Source of the DNA: Candidatus Latescibacterota bacterium
GTDB lineage: Bacteria > JAAXHH01
Assembly: GCA_022821085.1 (NCBI GenBank)
Contig: JAJEEG010000006.1
Span: forward strand, 1,571,330-1,635,329
Reading direction: 5' to 3'
DNA length: 64,000 nucleotides
Numbering within the stretch: position 1 is the first letter of the stretch; each line of letters opens with the position of its first letter. The notes beneath the pieces were generated by a model. That model was not told the origin of the DNA. It saw nothing but the letters and a program-made list of their open reading frames with translations, and did not search any database. The position numbers were made by a program, and so were the translations under genes. Of the stretch, positions 19,756-28,498 are shown one piece after another.

Positions 19756-21996
19756 ATGAAATCATTGCGCACGACCTTACTGTCGCTTGCGATCCTGTTC
19801 GCCTTCGGCGCCGGCGCCTTCTCCGTCCACGGACAGGCGGTCCGCACCGATTACATGGAGACCGAACTGGTCGTGGAGACGACGTCCGTCAAGCCCGGGC
19901 AGCCGTTCTGGGCCGGACTGCGGATGAAGATGGACGAGCACTGGCACACCTACTGGCGCAATCCCGCCGATTCGGGTCTCCCCACGAAGATTCACTGGTC
20001 GCTGCCCGATGGGTTCCAGGCCGGAGAAATCAACTGGCCTTATCCCCAGAAGATCGTGCTCGACATCCTGGCCAGCTACGGGTACGAGGGCGAAACGCTC
20101 CTCCTCGTGGAAATCACGCCTCCAGCCAACCTGGCACCTGGCGGTACGGTCGACGTCGGGGCCTATGCCTCCTGGCTGGTCTGCGCGGATATCTGTCTCC
20201 CGGGAGAATCCGGATACCAGGTTACGCTACCCGTTTCCACGGACGCGCCCCAGGCCGATGAGCGATGGACCGATCTTTTCGCCCGTACTCGGGAGAACCT
20301 ACCGGTCGCGGTCCCGGGATGGCACGTCGAGGCCGCCATCACCGATTCCACCGTGGCGCTGCACGCCGAACCGCCCGATTGGCTCCCGGGAAACCTGACC
20401 AGCGTCGAGTTCTATCCCTACAATGCAGACCTGATCGACTACATATCTCCCCAGAAACTGGAGAAGACGGAGACCGGGTACCTGTTGACGATGCGCCGGT
20501 CGGGCTTCTACACGGGCAGGCCGCAACAGATCACGGGCGTGCTGTTGTCCCCGGATGGTTGGCGCGGCGCCGGATCGGAGCGCGCCCTGGCTGTGAACGC
20601 CGTCTATACGGATGTGTTGCCGGCGGCGGTCGCTGCCATCGGATCGCCTGGTTCCGGTGAAACGGCGGCGGGCACCGGCATTTCGGCGGTTTCCGGCCTT
20701 GCGGCGACGGTGGCTTCCGGCGATCTCGTGTCCGGCCTGTGGCAGGCCCTGCTCTTCGCCCTCGTCGGCGGCCTGATCCTCAACCTGATGCCCTGCGTCC
20801 TCCCCGTACTGTCCATCAAGGTGCTCGGGTTCATCCACCAGGCGGGCGACGACCCGGCTAAGGCCCGCCGGCACGGCCTGGTCTTCACCGCTGGCGTCCT
20901 GGTTTCCTTTCTCGCGCTGGCGGCCGTCCTGATCGGCCTGCGGGCCGGAGGTGAGCAGCTGGGCTGGGGATTCCAGCTCCAGTCGCCGGCCTTCATCGTC
21001 GTCCTGTCGGTCATCATTTTCATGTTCGGTCTGAGTCTCTTCGGCGTCTTCGAGATCGGCACGTCGCTGGTCGGGCTTGGCGGCAGGGCGGATTCGGGCA
21101 ACGGGCTCAGCGGCTCTTTCCTGAGCGGCGTCCTGGCCACGGTCGTGGCCACGCCGTGCACCGCACCCTTCATGGGCGTGGCCCTGGGATACGCCCTGAC
21201 GCAGTCGGCAGTCCAGTCCCTGGCGATCTTCGGGTTCCTCGGCCTGGGCATGGCCCTGCCCTATCTGACCCTGTCATCCGTCCCCGCCCTGCTGCGCTTC
21301 GTCCCGAAACCCGGCGCGTGGATGGAATCCTTCAAGCAGTTCATGGGCTTCCTGATGATGGCCACAGTGGTCTGGCTGCTCTGGGTGCTGAACCTCCAGA
21401 CGGACCCCAACCTGGTCGCCCTCGTGATGGTCCTGCTGGTGCTGGTGGCCCTGGGAAGCTGGATTCTCGGCCGCTGGGGAGGCATCGCTTCCGGCAGCCG
21501 TTCCCGAATGACCGCGCGTGCAGCCGCCGCGGTGATCATCATCGCGAGCATGGCGGCCGTACTGAGCCAGGTACCCGCCCCGGCCAAGGCGGAACGCACC
21601 GCCGCGGCCCCGATGTACAGCGCGGGCCTGGCGTGGGAACCCTTCTCCCGGCAGCTGGTGCAGGACCTGCGCACTTCCGGGAAGGCGGTTTTCGTGGACT
21701 TCACCGCGGCCTGGTGCCTGAGCTGCCAGGTCAACAAGCGCGTGGCGCTGAGCGACAGCCGCGTGGTGGAGCAGTTCGAAAACCTGGGCGTGGTACCGGT
21801 ACAGGCCGACTGGACGTCAAGGGACCCCGAGATCACGCGGGCGCTCGCCGAATTCGGTCGCAACAGCGTCCCATTGTACGTGCTGTATACGGGCGGACCG
21901 GATGCCGAACCGGAGATCCTGCCGGAGCTGCTCACGCCCGGCCTGGTGCTCGACGCGTTGAAGAAGGTGGAAAGCGGGAGCGCGGCGAGCAGGTAG
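19756..21996 (+). CDS. DsbD/ScsB-like thiol:disulfide transmembrane reductase
   Basis: A 746-aa protein that should carry electrons from cytoplasmic thioredoxin to the periplasm. A signal peptide (about 1-27) is followed by a DsbD N-terminal-type domain with C143-x3-C147. The eight-helix core has its two membrane cysteines at C347 (MPCVLPVLSIK) and C468 (TPCTAPFMG), and the C-terminal thioredoxin-like domain has C654-x2-C657 (AWCLSCQ). All three redox pairs are therefore present. The long N-terminal domain resembles ScsB rather than short CcdA. A secreted redoxin follows within 100 nt and is the obvious partner. Confidence 0.92.
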   Translation: MKSLRTTLLSLAILFAFGAGAFSVHGQAVRTDYMETELVVETTSVKPGQPFWAGLRMKMDEHWHTYWRNPADSGLPTKIHWSLPDGFQAGEINWPYPQKIVLDILASYGYEGETLLLVEITPPANLAPGGTVDVGAYASWLVCADICLPGESGYQVTLPVSTDAPQADERWTDLFARTRENLPVAVPGWHVEAAITDSTVALHAEPPDWLPGNLTSVEFYPYNADLIDYISPQKLEKTETGYLLTMRRSGFYTGRPQQITGVLLSPDGWRGAGSERALAVNAVYTDVLPAAVAAIGSPGSGETAAGTGISAVSGLAATVASGDLVSGLWQALLFALVGGLILNLMPCVLPVLSIKVLGFIHQAGDDPAKARRHGLVFTAGVLVSFLALAAVLIGLRAGGEQLGWGFQLQSPAFIVVLSVIIFMFGLSLFGVFEIGTSLVGLGGRADSGNGLSGSFLSGVLATVVATPCTAPFMGVALGYALTQSAVQSLAIFGFLGLGMALPYLTLSSVPALLRFVPKPGAWMESFKQFMGFLMMATVVWLLWVLNLQTDPNLVALVMVLLVLVALGSWILGRWGGIASGSRSRMTARAAAAVIIIASMAAVLSQVPAPAKAERTAAAPMYSAGLAWEPFSRQLVQDLRTSGKAVFVDFTAAWCLSCQVNKRVALSDSRVVEQFENLGVVPVQADWTSRDPEITRALAEFGRNSVPLYVLYTGGPDAEPEILPELLTPGLVLDALKKVESGSAASR

Positions 21997-22094
21997 TGTT
22001 GGTGCCGGTACGATGGGCAGCGCAACGGGTCTGACCCTATTCGAATGATCATGTTCGACGTAGTTTGACGTTACTATTCACAAGGAGAATTTTC

Positions 22095-22721
22095 ATGAAG
22101 AGGATCTTGATTCCGGCAGCCGTGGTGGCCGTTGCCGCCACGTTCCTGCTGGTCAACTTCTCCACGCCGATGGCCGCCGGGGAAGCCAAGGTAGGCAACG
22201 CGGCCCCGGATTTCACGCTGGCGGATACGAACGGCAACAGCGTGACGCTCTCGGACTACAGCGGCAAGTACGTGGTCCTTGAGTGGATCAATTACGACTG
22301 TCCCTTCGTGGCCAAGCACTACGACGCCAAGAACATGCAGGGCCTGCAGGACAAGTACCGCGAGCAGGGCGTGGTCTGGCTGGCCGTCAACTCGTCGGCC
22401 GAAGGCAAGCAGGGGCAGTTCTCCAATGAAGAAATCCACAAACGCCTGAAGAAGCACGCTTCGACCGTGGATGCCTATCTGCTCGATGGCAACGGCGAGG
22501 TCGGCAGGACGTACGGCGCGACCCACACGCCCCACATGTACATCATCAACCCGGAAGGCACGCTGATCTACATGGGCGCCATCGACAGTATCAACTCGGC
22601 CAACATCGCCGACATTCCCAAGGCCGACAATTACGTGGTCATGGCTCTGGACGCGGCTTTCGCCGGCAATGAAGTGCCGGTCGAGATGACCCGGGCCTAC
22701 GGCTGTACAGTGAAGTACTAG
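22095..22721 (+). CDS. Secreted thioredoxin-fold redoxin (AhpC/TSA-like)
   Basis: 208 aa from the ATG at 22095, chosen because AAGGAG lies 8 nt upstream and a signal-type segment (ILIPAAVVAVAATFLLVNFS) begins at once. The AhpC/TSA domain contains GNAAPDFTLADTNG and the active-site segment C69-PFVAKHY, with a single Cys where classical thioredoxins have CxxC; another Cys lies near the C-terminus (AYGCTVKY). The HTPHMYIINPEG segment holds the cis-Pro. It is probably reduced by the upstream DsbD-like protein. A strong terminator follows. Confidence 0.88.
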   Translation: MKRILIPAAVVAVAATFLLVNFSTPMAAGEAKVGNAAPDFTLADTNGNSVTLSDYSGKYVVLEWINYDCPFVAKHYDAKNMQGLQDKYREQGVVWLAVNSSAEGKQGQFSNEEIHKRLKKHASTVDAYLLDGNGEVGRTYGATHTPHMYIINPEGTLIYMGAIDSINSANIADIPKADNYVVMALDAAFAGNEVPVEMTRAYGCTVKY

Positions 22722-22769
22722 AGGGATTCGGCGGGCCGAGTCATCGGCCTGTGGAAGTCGGAACAAACG

Positions 22770-22814
22770 AAATTGCCGTTGTCACCGCACGTATGGCGAC
22801 AACGGCAATTTTGT
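22770..22814 (+). terminator. Rho-independent terminator after the redoxin gene
   Basis: A perfect 14-bp inverted repeat (AAATTGCCGTTGTC and its complement, 22770-22783 and 22798-22811) closes a 14-nt loop and is followed by TTGTGTATTT. The A-run and T-run flanks could let it work in both directions. Confidence 0.75.
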
Positions 22815-22970
22815 GTATTTATGAGTTCGGCACATGGACGTACGTGAAGACGATTGGAATCTATCGATCGTTCACGAGGTTATCCCGGTTTCTCTGACTA
22901 TTCTATTAAGTATGTCATTCGCTTCTGGCACCTCCGCACCATAGGCACGAATGAGAGAGGAACCGCGACC

Positions 22971-23291
22971 ATGGAACTTGCTCAACTGCTGTTAACGCCG
23001 GCCACCCTGTTGACGGCCTTCATCTTCTTCTGGAACCAGGCGAAGATCGGAAGGGACGAACTCAAGCGGGAACTCAACACGGATATAGGATCATTGAAGG
23101 AGGAGTTGAAGGCAGAAATAATGTCCGTTCGCCGGGAAGTCGCCGCCGTTCGTGACGAAATGAAGACTGAGATCAGGGAGGAAATCGCGCCTCTGCGAAC
23201 GGAGATCACTGCCATCCGTACGGAAATGCACGACATGAACGGTCGCCTCGGACGTGTGGAGGGTCTGCTGAGGACTCCGGACGCCGGCTGA
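22971..23291 (+). CDS. Small membrane-anchored coiled-coil protein, unknown function
   Basis: A 106-aa protein from the ATG at 22971 (GAGAGGAA upstream). One N-terminal hydrophobic segment (LLLTPATLLTAFIFFWNQAK) is followed by an almost uninterrupted heptad-like helix of about 80 residues rich in Glu, Arg, Lys and Met. It has the recurring pattern LK-EL-EIMSVRREVAAVR and ends with a short glycine-containing tail. This is the architecture of small membrane-tethered coiled coils; I do not recognise a family. The open frame extends upstream to 22854, but that part is not protein-like. The 9-nt repeat array begins 10 nt after the stop. Confidence 0.65.
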   Translation: MELAQLLLTPATLLTAFIFFWNQAKIGRDELKRELNTDIGSLKEELKAEIMSVRREVAAVRDEMKTEIREEIAPLRTEITAIRTEMHDMNGRLGRVEGLLRTPDAG

Positions 23292-23301
23292 CTCGGCCGG
23301 C

Positions 23302-23373
23302 GATCCGGGCGGTCCGGGTGATCCGGGCGGTCCGGGCGATCCGGGCGGTCCGGGCGATCCGGGCGGTCCGGGT
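23302..23373 (+). repeat. Perfect-phase array of eight 9-nt units
   Basis: Eight contiguous units alternate between GATCCGGGC and GGTCCGGGC (with two C-to-T variants), giving an 18-nt superperiod. The array fills the start of the 235-nt gap between the coiled-coil gene and the first tandem PhyH gene. No promoter was recognised in the rest of the gap, which ends in GCCGCCAGGA repeats that duplicate the ribosome-binding site. Confidence 0.9.
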
Positions 23374-23526
23374 GTCGCATAGTTGTCTTTGACTACACTC
23401 CCTCGTTTTCTATATTCCTGAACAAGCGATATAAGTGTCCAATGACGCCGGAACGAACCGTTTCCGTCCGCGTCGTCTGAATTCCCGTTTAAGCCCAAGC
23501 CGCCAGGAAGCCGCCAGGAGGCCGCC

Positions 23527-24411
23527 ATGGCCATGTTCGGGGACCCGGAAGACTTCGCCATGATGAGTGAGCGCGAGAAGTACCTCTACGACCTCCAGGG
23601 GTTTCTCGTGGTGCGCAACCTGCTTTCCGCCAATGAGGTGCGGGCACTGAACGCCGCCCTGGACGCCAATCCGGACCGCACCACCGGACACGGCCCGGGC
23701 GGCGCGCTGGACGGCACCCCACTGGCGGGCCCCGACACGCAGTACATCCATTACGAAGGGATGCTGACCTGGGACCCGCCCTGGTGCCAGCCCTTCCGCG
23801 ACTTGCTCGCCCACCCGAAACTGATTCCTTATCTCAATACCATGATGGGCCGGGGCTGGAAGCTGGATCACAACATCGACGTGCTCACGTCGAAGCCGGA
23901 CGCCCAGGGCACGCCTTTCCACGGAAACAGCACGGGGATGTTCGCCGGATCGACCTACTACATGTACGACGACGGCCGCATGCGGAGCGGACTGATCGTC
24001 TGCCAGTTCTACCTGACCGATGTGAACCCGGACGACGGCGGGCTGACCGTGATTCCTGGCAGCCACAAGGCCAATTTCCCCATGCCCGGATACGTCCGGC
24101 ACTACGAAGACCACCAGGAGATCTTCCATCATGTCACCTTGAAAGCCGGCGACCTGGTGATCTTCAACGAGGCCACGACCCACGGCGCCCTGCCGTGGAG
24201 AGGAAAGGGCGAGCGTCGCTGCGTGCTTCACCGGTACATCCCGAAATACATGCATTACGAGGGAGGCGTTTACGAAACGCGCATGCCCGAGTGGACGAAG
24301 GAACTTACCGAAGCCCAGCGCGCGGTCCTGGAACCCCCCTATATCTACAACCGCCCCCTGATCGAGGACGACGGCGAATCGATCGCGCGTCCCCGCAGGG
24401 AGGGGATCTGA
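23527..24411 (+). CDS. PhyH-family protein with HGN in place of HX(D/E); first of a tandem pair
   Basis: 294 aa, preceded by AGGAGG at 5 nt. The family pattern is clear: YDLQGFLVVRN at the start, PYLNTMMGRGWKLDH near 101-115, VIPGSHKANF near 175-184 and KAGDLVIFNEATTHG with distal His 219 and Arg 230/231. At the iron site it reads H132-G133-N134, so the carboxylate ligand is replaced by Asn. The next gene is a diverged copy (long identical blocks, same order), evidence of tandem duplication followed by change at this very site (N versus Y). Such a protein could be a halogenase-like or otherwise altered oxygenase, or could have lost iron. It opens a compact cluster running to about 29.96 kb. 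Confidence 0.85.
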   Translation: MAMFGDPEDFAMMSEREKYLYDLQGFLVVRNLLSANEVRALNAALDANPDRTTGHGPGGALDGTPLAGPDTQYIHYEGMLTWDPPWCQPFRDLLAHPKLIPYLNTMMGRGWKLDHNIDVLTSKPDAQGTPFHGNSTGMFAGSTYYMYDDGRMRSGLIVCQFYLTDVNPDDGGLTVIPGSHKANFPMPGYVRHYEDHQEIFHHVTLKAGDLVIFNEATTHGALPWRGKGERRCVLHRYIPKYMHYEGGVYETRMPEWTKELTEAQRAVLEPPYIYNRPLIEDDGESIARPRREGI

Positions 24412-24425
24412 ATGAATCAGTCCAC

Positions 24426-25292
24426 ATGAACCAGTTCACGCCATTTGCCGCCATGGAACCCCATGAGCAGTACCTCTTCGATCTGCAGGGGTTCATCGTG
24501 GTGCGCAACGCGCTCACGCCCGCGCAGGTCGGCGCACTGAACGAAGCCCTGGACGCCAATCGCGACAAGCGGAAGGACGATACGGCGAGTAGCACGAGCG
24601 AGGCCCTGAAAGGCGAGCGGCTCCGCGGTCTCTACGATGGCATGCTGACGTGGGATCAGCCCTGGTGCCGGCCTTTCCGCGAGGTGCTGGCCAACCCCCG
24701 GATCATCCCTTATCTGAACACCATGCTGGGCCGGGGGTGGAAGATGGACCACAGTCCCTTCCTCTTCACTTCCGAGGCGGGGACAGAGGGACTGCGCCTC
24801 CACGGGTATGGACAGGCCGAGTTCAACGGATCCCGGTTCTACCACTACCAGAACGGCGCCATGCGTTGCGGGCTGATCAACTGCCAGTACCAGCTGAGCG
24901 ACGTGAACCCGGGCGACGGCGGGCTGTGCGTCATCCCGGGCAGCCATAAGGCGAACTTTACCCTTCCGGACGACATCTCGCGCTACGAAGCCGACCAGGA
25001 TATCGTGTACCACGTGCCCATGAAGGCCGGCGACCTGGTGATCTTCAACGAGGCGACGACCCACGGCACGCTGCCGTGGAAGGGGGAAGGAGAGCGCCGT
25101 TCTCTGTTCTACCGGTACACCCCCAAGTACATGCATTACTCAGGCGGCGTGTATGAAACGGACCTGCCGGAGTGGACGGATGAACTTAACGAAGCCCAGC
25201 GGGCCGTGCTCGAACCTGCTTATGTCTATAACCGTCCCTTGATCGACGACGATGGACGAACGCTGTCGACCCCTCGGCGCGAAGGAGAGTAA
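24426..25292 (+). CDS. PhyH-family protein with HGY in place of HX(D/E); second of a tandem pair
   Basis: 288 aa, paralogous to the preceding gene; shared blocks include LDLQGF-type N-termini, PYLNTMLGRGWKMDH, VIPGSHKANF, KAGDLVIFNEATTHG and PKYMHYSGGVYET. The iron-site triplet is H126-G127-Y128, again without Asp or Glu, while distal His 213 and Arg 224/225 remain. The reading frame is open far upstream inside its neighbour, but homology to the paralogue starts near the ATG at 24426 (another ATG is at 24453). A five-residue mini-frame (ATG 24412, TGA ending at 24429) starts right after the upstream stop and overlaps this start, which could couple translation. Confidence 0.85.
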   Translation: MNQFTPFAAMEPHEQYLFDLQGFIVVRNALTPAQVGALNEALDANRDKRKDDTASSTSEALKGERLRGLYDGMLTWDQPWCRPFREVLANPRIIPYLNTMLGRGWKMDHSPFLFTSEAGTEGLRLHGYGQAEFNGSRFYHYQNGAMRCGLINCQYQLSDVNPGDGGLCVIPGSHKANFTLPDDISRYEADQDIVYHVPMKAGDLVIFNEATTHGTLPWKGEGERRSLFYRYTPKYMHYSGGVYETDLPEWTDELNEAQRAVLEPAYVYNRPLIDDDGRTLSTPRREGE

Positions 25293-25302
25293 AGGGAAAC
25301 CC

Positions 25303-26937
25303 ATGACCGGTAACGAAGCGATTGCGAAGATCCTGAAAGCGGAAGGGCTGGACTGGTTCAGCTGTTTCCCTCACCATCCTCTCATCGACGCCTGCGCGAT
25401 CGAGGGCCTGCGTCCCATCCTCTGCCGGCAGGAACGGGCCGGCGTCAATATCGCCGATGGATTCAGCCGGATACGCAACGGGCATACCATCGGCGTCTTC
25501 ATGATGCAGATGGGACCGGGCGCGGAGAACGCCTTCGGCGGGGTGGCCCAGGCCTACGCGGATTCGGTGCCCGTCCTGCTGCTGCCCGGTGGCCCGCCGC
25601 GGTCCCGTGCGGGCGCCGACCTGGCCTTCGAATCGGTGGAGAACTACCGGGGCATCACCAAGTGGGTCTCGAACATCAACTCGGCCGCCCGGATCCCGGA
25701 GATGATGGGGCGGGCGTACAGCCTGCTGAAGCAGGGCAAGCCGGGTCCGGTCATGCTGGAGATCCCCGGGGACGTGGGCGAGGAGGAGATCCCTGACGAC
25801 GCCTTTGACTACACCCCCGTAAAACCTTTCAAAAGCGGCGCTTCGCCCGAGGATGTCCGGGATCTGGTTACCGCCCTGCTCGGGGCCGAATGCCCGGTCA
25901 TCAGCGCCGGCCAGGGCGTGCTGTACGCCGAGGCCACCGACGCGCTGATCGAGTTCGCCGAATTTACGAAAACCCCGGTCATGACCACGCTGGCCGGCAA
26001 GAGCGCCTTCCCCGAAACCCATCCCCTGTCCCTGGGCACGGGAGCGGCCTCCCATTCCCTCATGGTGGCGGAATACCTGAAGAAGACCGATTTCTTCTTC
26101 GGGATCGGTACGAGCATGACTTCAGGGTTCAAATCGGATGTGCCGGCGGGCGCGGCGCTCGCCCAGTGCGTCGTCAGCCACGGGGACCTGAACAAGGAGC
26201 ACCGCGTCGACTATGGCGCGGTGGGCGACGCCCGGGTGGTGCTGAAGCAGATGGTCGAGGAGGCGAAACGGCAGCTCGACGGGCGGCCCCGGGACGATGA
26301 ACGGGGCGACATGGAGGAGATCGCCCGGCTCAAGGCGGCGTGGCTGGCCGAATGGGAACCGCGGTTCCGCTCCGACGAGGTGCCCATGAGTCCGTACCGC
26401 GTGTTCCGGGAGATCGCGGGGGTGGTGGATGCGGCGCGCACGATCATCACCCACGACTCCGGCTATCCGCGGGAGCAACTCGCGCCCTTCTGGGAGACCG
26501 ATACGCCCCGGGGCTACATCGGCTGGGGCGCTTCTACGCAGCTGGGATACGGGCTGGGACTGGCCATCGGCGCCAAGATCGCCGACCCGGAGAAACAGGT
26601 CGTCAACATCATGGGCGACGCCGCCTTCGGCATGGCCGGCCTGGACGTGGAAACCGCCGTGCGTTCGGAGATCCCCATCATCACCGTGATCTTGAACAAC
26701 GGGGTCATGACCCACTACGACCACCACATGGCCTACGCGTCGGAACGGTGGGGAAGCAACCGGCTGGGCGGGGATTACGCCGCCATCGGGGCCGGGTTGG
26801 GCGCTTACGCGGAGAAGGTGACGACGCCGGACCAGATCGCTCCGGCGATCCGTCGGGCGGTGGAAGCCAACCGCGAGGGCCGGCCGGCGGTCATCGAGAC
26901 GATCACCAGGGTGGAAGAGCACACGTCGAGGTATTGA
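25303..26937 (+). CDS. Thiamine diphosphate-dependent enzyme, acetolactate synthase/2-oxoacid decarboxylase-like
   Basis: 544 aa from the ATG at 25303. The Pyr domain has the activating Glu44 (RQERAGVNIADGFSR), a central NAD/FAD-like domain follows, and the PP domain binds ThDP-Mg through GDA at 438-440 and N465-N466, the expected spacing. The protein belongs to the broad acetolactate synthase, benzoylformate decarboxylase and sulfo/phosphonopyruvate decarboxylase family; nothing I can see fixes the substrate, and no small regulatory subunit adjoins it. It follows the second PhyH gene by 10 nt and precedes M81 by 21 nt, so these genes are surely one operon. Confidence 0.9.
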   Translation: MTGNEAIAKILKAEGLDWFSCFPHHPLIDACAIEGLRPILCRQERAGVNIADGFSRIRNGHTIGVFMMQMGPGAENAFGGVAQAYADSVPVLLLPGGPPRSRAGADLAFESVENYRGITKWVSNINSAARIPEMMGRAYSLLKQGKPGPVMLEIPGDVGEEEIPDDAFDYTPVKPFKSGASPEDVRDLVTALLGAECPVISAGQGVLYAEATDALIEFAEFTKTPVMTTLAGKSAFPETHPLSLGTGAASHSLMVAEYLKKTDFFFGIGTSMTSGFKSDVPAGAALAQCVVSHGDLNKEHRVDYGAVGDARVVLKQMVEEAKRQLDGRPRDDERGDMEEIARLKAAWLAEWEPRFRSDEVPMSPYRVFREIAGVVDAARTIITHDSGYPREQLAPFWETDTPRGYIGWGASTQLGYGLGLAIGAKIADPEKQVVNIMGDAAFGMAGLDVETAVRSEIPIITVILNNGVMTHYDHHMAYASERWGSNRLGGDYAAIGAGLGAYAEKVTTPDQIAPAIRRAVEANREGRPAVIETITRVEEHTSRY

Positions 26938-26958
26938 AAGGAAAACCGCAGGAGCGCC

Positions 26959-28452
26959 ATGCCCAGGATCCTGATAGGCACCTTCTTCCAGGAAACGAAC
27001 GATTTCCATCCCAACGATACGGTGTACGAGGACTTCGGCATCCTGCGCGGCCGCGAGATGCTGGCGAAACCAGGCAGCCGGGAGGAACCGAACGGCCCGG
27101 GCGACCCGGGCGACCAGGGCGGCCTGGGCGGCGTGGTCGGAGGGGCCGTCGATACGCTGACCGCCCGGGATGACGTGGATATCGTGCCCACCTACAGCGC
27201 CGCCATGGGGGCGGGCGGCACGATCACGCAGGCCTGCTTCGAGCGGACCGCTACGGAGTTGCTCGACGCGATCGAACGGCATAGGGCCGGCGCCGATGGC
27301 GTGTACCTGAATCTGCACGGCGCCATGGCCTCGGAAACCGAAAAGGATCCGGAAGGGTACGTCCTGCGGGAGGTGCGCCGGATCGTCGGACCCCACGTGC
27401 CCGTGGTCGCTTCCTTCGACATGCACGGCACAATCACCCGGCGCATGCTGTCCCACATGGACGGCTGCGCCATCCTGCACACCTATCCCCACATCGACTG
27501 GTACGAAACGGGCGCAAGGGCCGCCGGGGTGCTGCTGCGCATACTCGACGGGGCCCGCCCCGTGATCGCCAGCGTATACACGCCCACCATGGTCAGGGGC
27601 GACGAACTCAAGACCGCCACCGGCGTGCACGGCACGTTCATCCGATACCTGGAACGCCTGGAGGAGCGGGACGACGTGCTCGCCGGGGGGATCATGCTGG
27701 GCCATCCGCCGACGGACTGTCCGGAGCAGGGATCCCGCGTCGTCGTGATCACGGACGGCAACCGGGACCTGGCGGCGCGGGAAGCGCTCTATATCGGACA
27801 GAGCTTCTGGAACATGCGGTCCCACATGCAGTGCGTGCTGCACGGCGTGGAGGAGGGCATCCGGATCGCCGCGAAGGCGAAAGGAACGGTCGTTTTCGCC
27901 GACGCCGCCGACGCCACGAGCTCCGGCGCGCCGGGCACGAGCAACACCATCCTGAAGGGGTTCCTCGAGAGCGACTACCGGGGCAGCGTGCTGTTCCCCA
28001 TTCGCGACGATCCCGCTGTAGTGCGCGCCATGGAGGCGGGCGTCGGTCAGACCATCACCGTCCCCCTGGGCGGAACGCGGGACCCGCGCTTCACCCCGGT
28101 GGAAGTCACCGCCGCGGTCGAAGTGCTGGGCCGGCGGGACGACGTACCGATCGCCGTGCTGAAATGCCGGAACATTACGATCTTCGTCGCGGCTTCCGGC
28201 CCGCTGCTGTGCGACCGGTGGATGTATCCCGCCTTCGGCCAGGACCCGAAACGCTTCGACGTCGTGGTCAAGAAACTGCCCCATACGCCGGACGAGTGGT
28301 ATGACGACTGGGCGGAGCGGACCATCACCATCGATTCGCCGGGGGCGGCGAGTCCCAACATCCCCTCGCTTGGTCATCGGCATGTCACCCGGCCCATCTA
28401 CCCCCTCGACCCCGACATGACCTTCACGCCGGAAGTGGAGGTGTACGAATAA
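26959..28452 (+). CDS. M81 family metallopeptidase (MlrC/microcystinase-like) with a repeat-derived insert
   Basis: 497 aa. The N-terminal domain has QETNDFHP near 11-18 with the conserved Glu12. The metal site is D154-M-H156 (SFDMHG) and H178 (TYPHID), all intact for Zn. MlrC cleaves linearised microcystin, but most M81 proteins have unknown substrates, probably small amides. Compared with the second M81 protein here (55.1 kb), it carries about 17 extra residues near 41-58 (EEPNGPGDPGDQGGLGG), encoded by a GGGCGACC-type repeat. There is no signal peptide. It is the fourth gene of the PhyH/ThDP cluster. Confidence 0.9.
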   Translation: MPRILIGTFFQETNDFHPNDTVYEDFGILRGREMLAKPGSREEPNGPGDPGDQGGLGGVVGGAVDTLTARDDVDIVPTYSAAMGAGGTITQACFERTATELLDAIERHRAGADGVYLNLHGAMASETEKDPEGYVLREVRRIVGPHVPVVASFDMHGTITRRMLSHMDGCAILHTYPHIDWYETGARAAGVLLRILDGARPVIASVYTPTMVRGDELKTATGVHGTFIRYLERLEERDDVLAGGIMLGHPPTDCPEQGSRVVVITDGNRDLAAREALYIGQSFWNMRSHMQCVLHGVEEGIRIAAKAKGTVVFADAADATSSGAPGTSNTILKGFLESDYRGSVLFPIRDDPAVVRAMEAGVGQTITVPLGGTRDPRFTPVEVTAAVEVLGRRDDVPIAVLKCRNITIFVAASGPLLCDRWMYPAFGQDPKRFDVVVKKLPHTPDEWYDDWAERTITIDSPGAASPNIPSLGHRHVTRPIYPLDPDMTFTPEVEVYE

Positions 28453-28498
28453 AGCCGCACGGCTGTCCTTATGTAACGGTCACTCCCGCGGGGAAGGC

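Noticed and set aside
23302-23373. Possible CRISPR array or collagen-like gene
   Set aside because: The 9-nt units are contiguous with no spacers, so it is not CRISPR. Read as protein it would give Gly-Pro-Gly and Asp-Pro-Gly triplets, but there is no start, ribosome site or extension, so not a collagen-like gene either.
26122-28383. 753-codon open frame antisense to the ThDP and M81 genes
   Set aside because: It spans two well-supported genes on the other strand and reads as His/Arg/Val-rich sequence without any motif.
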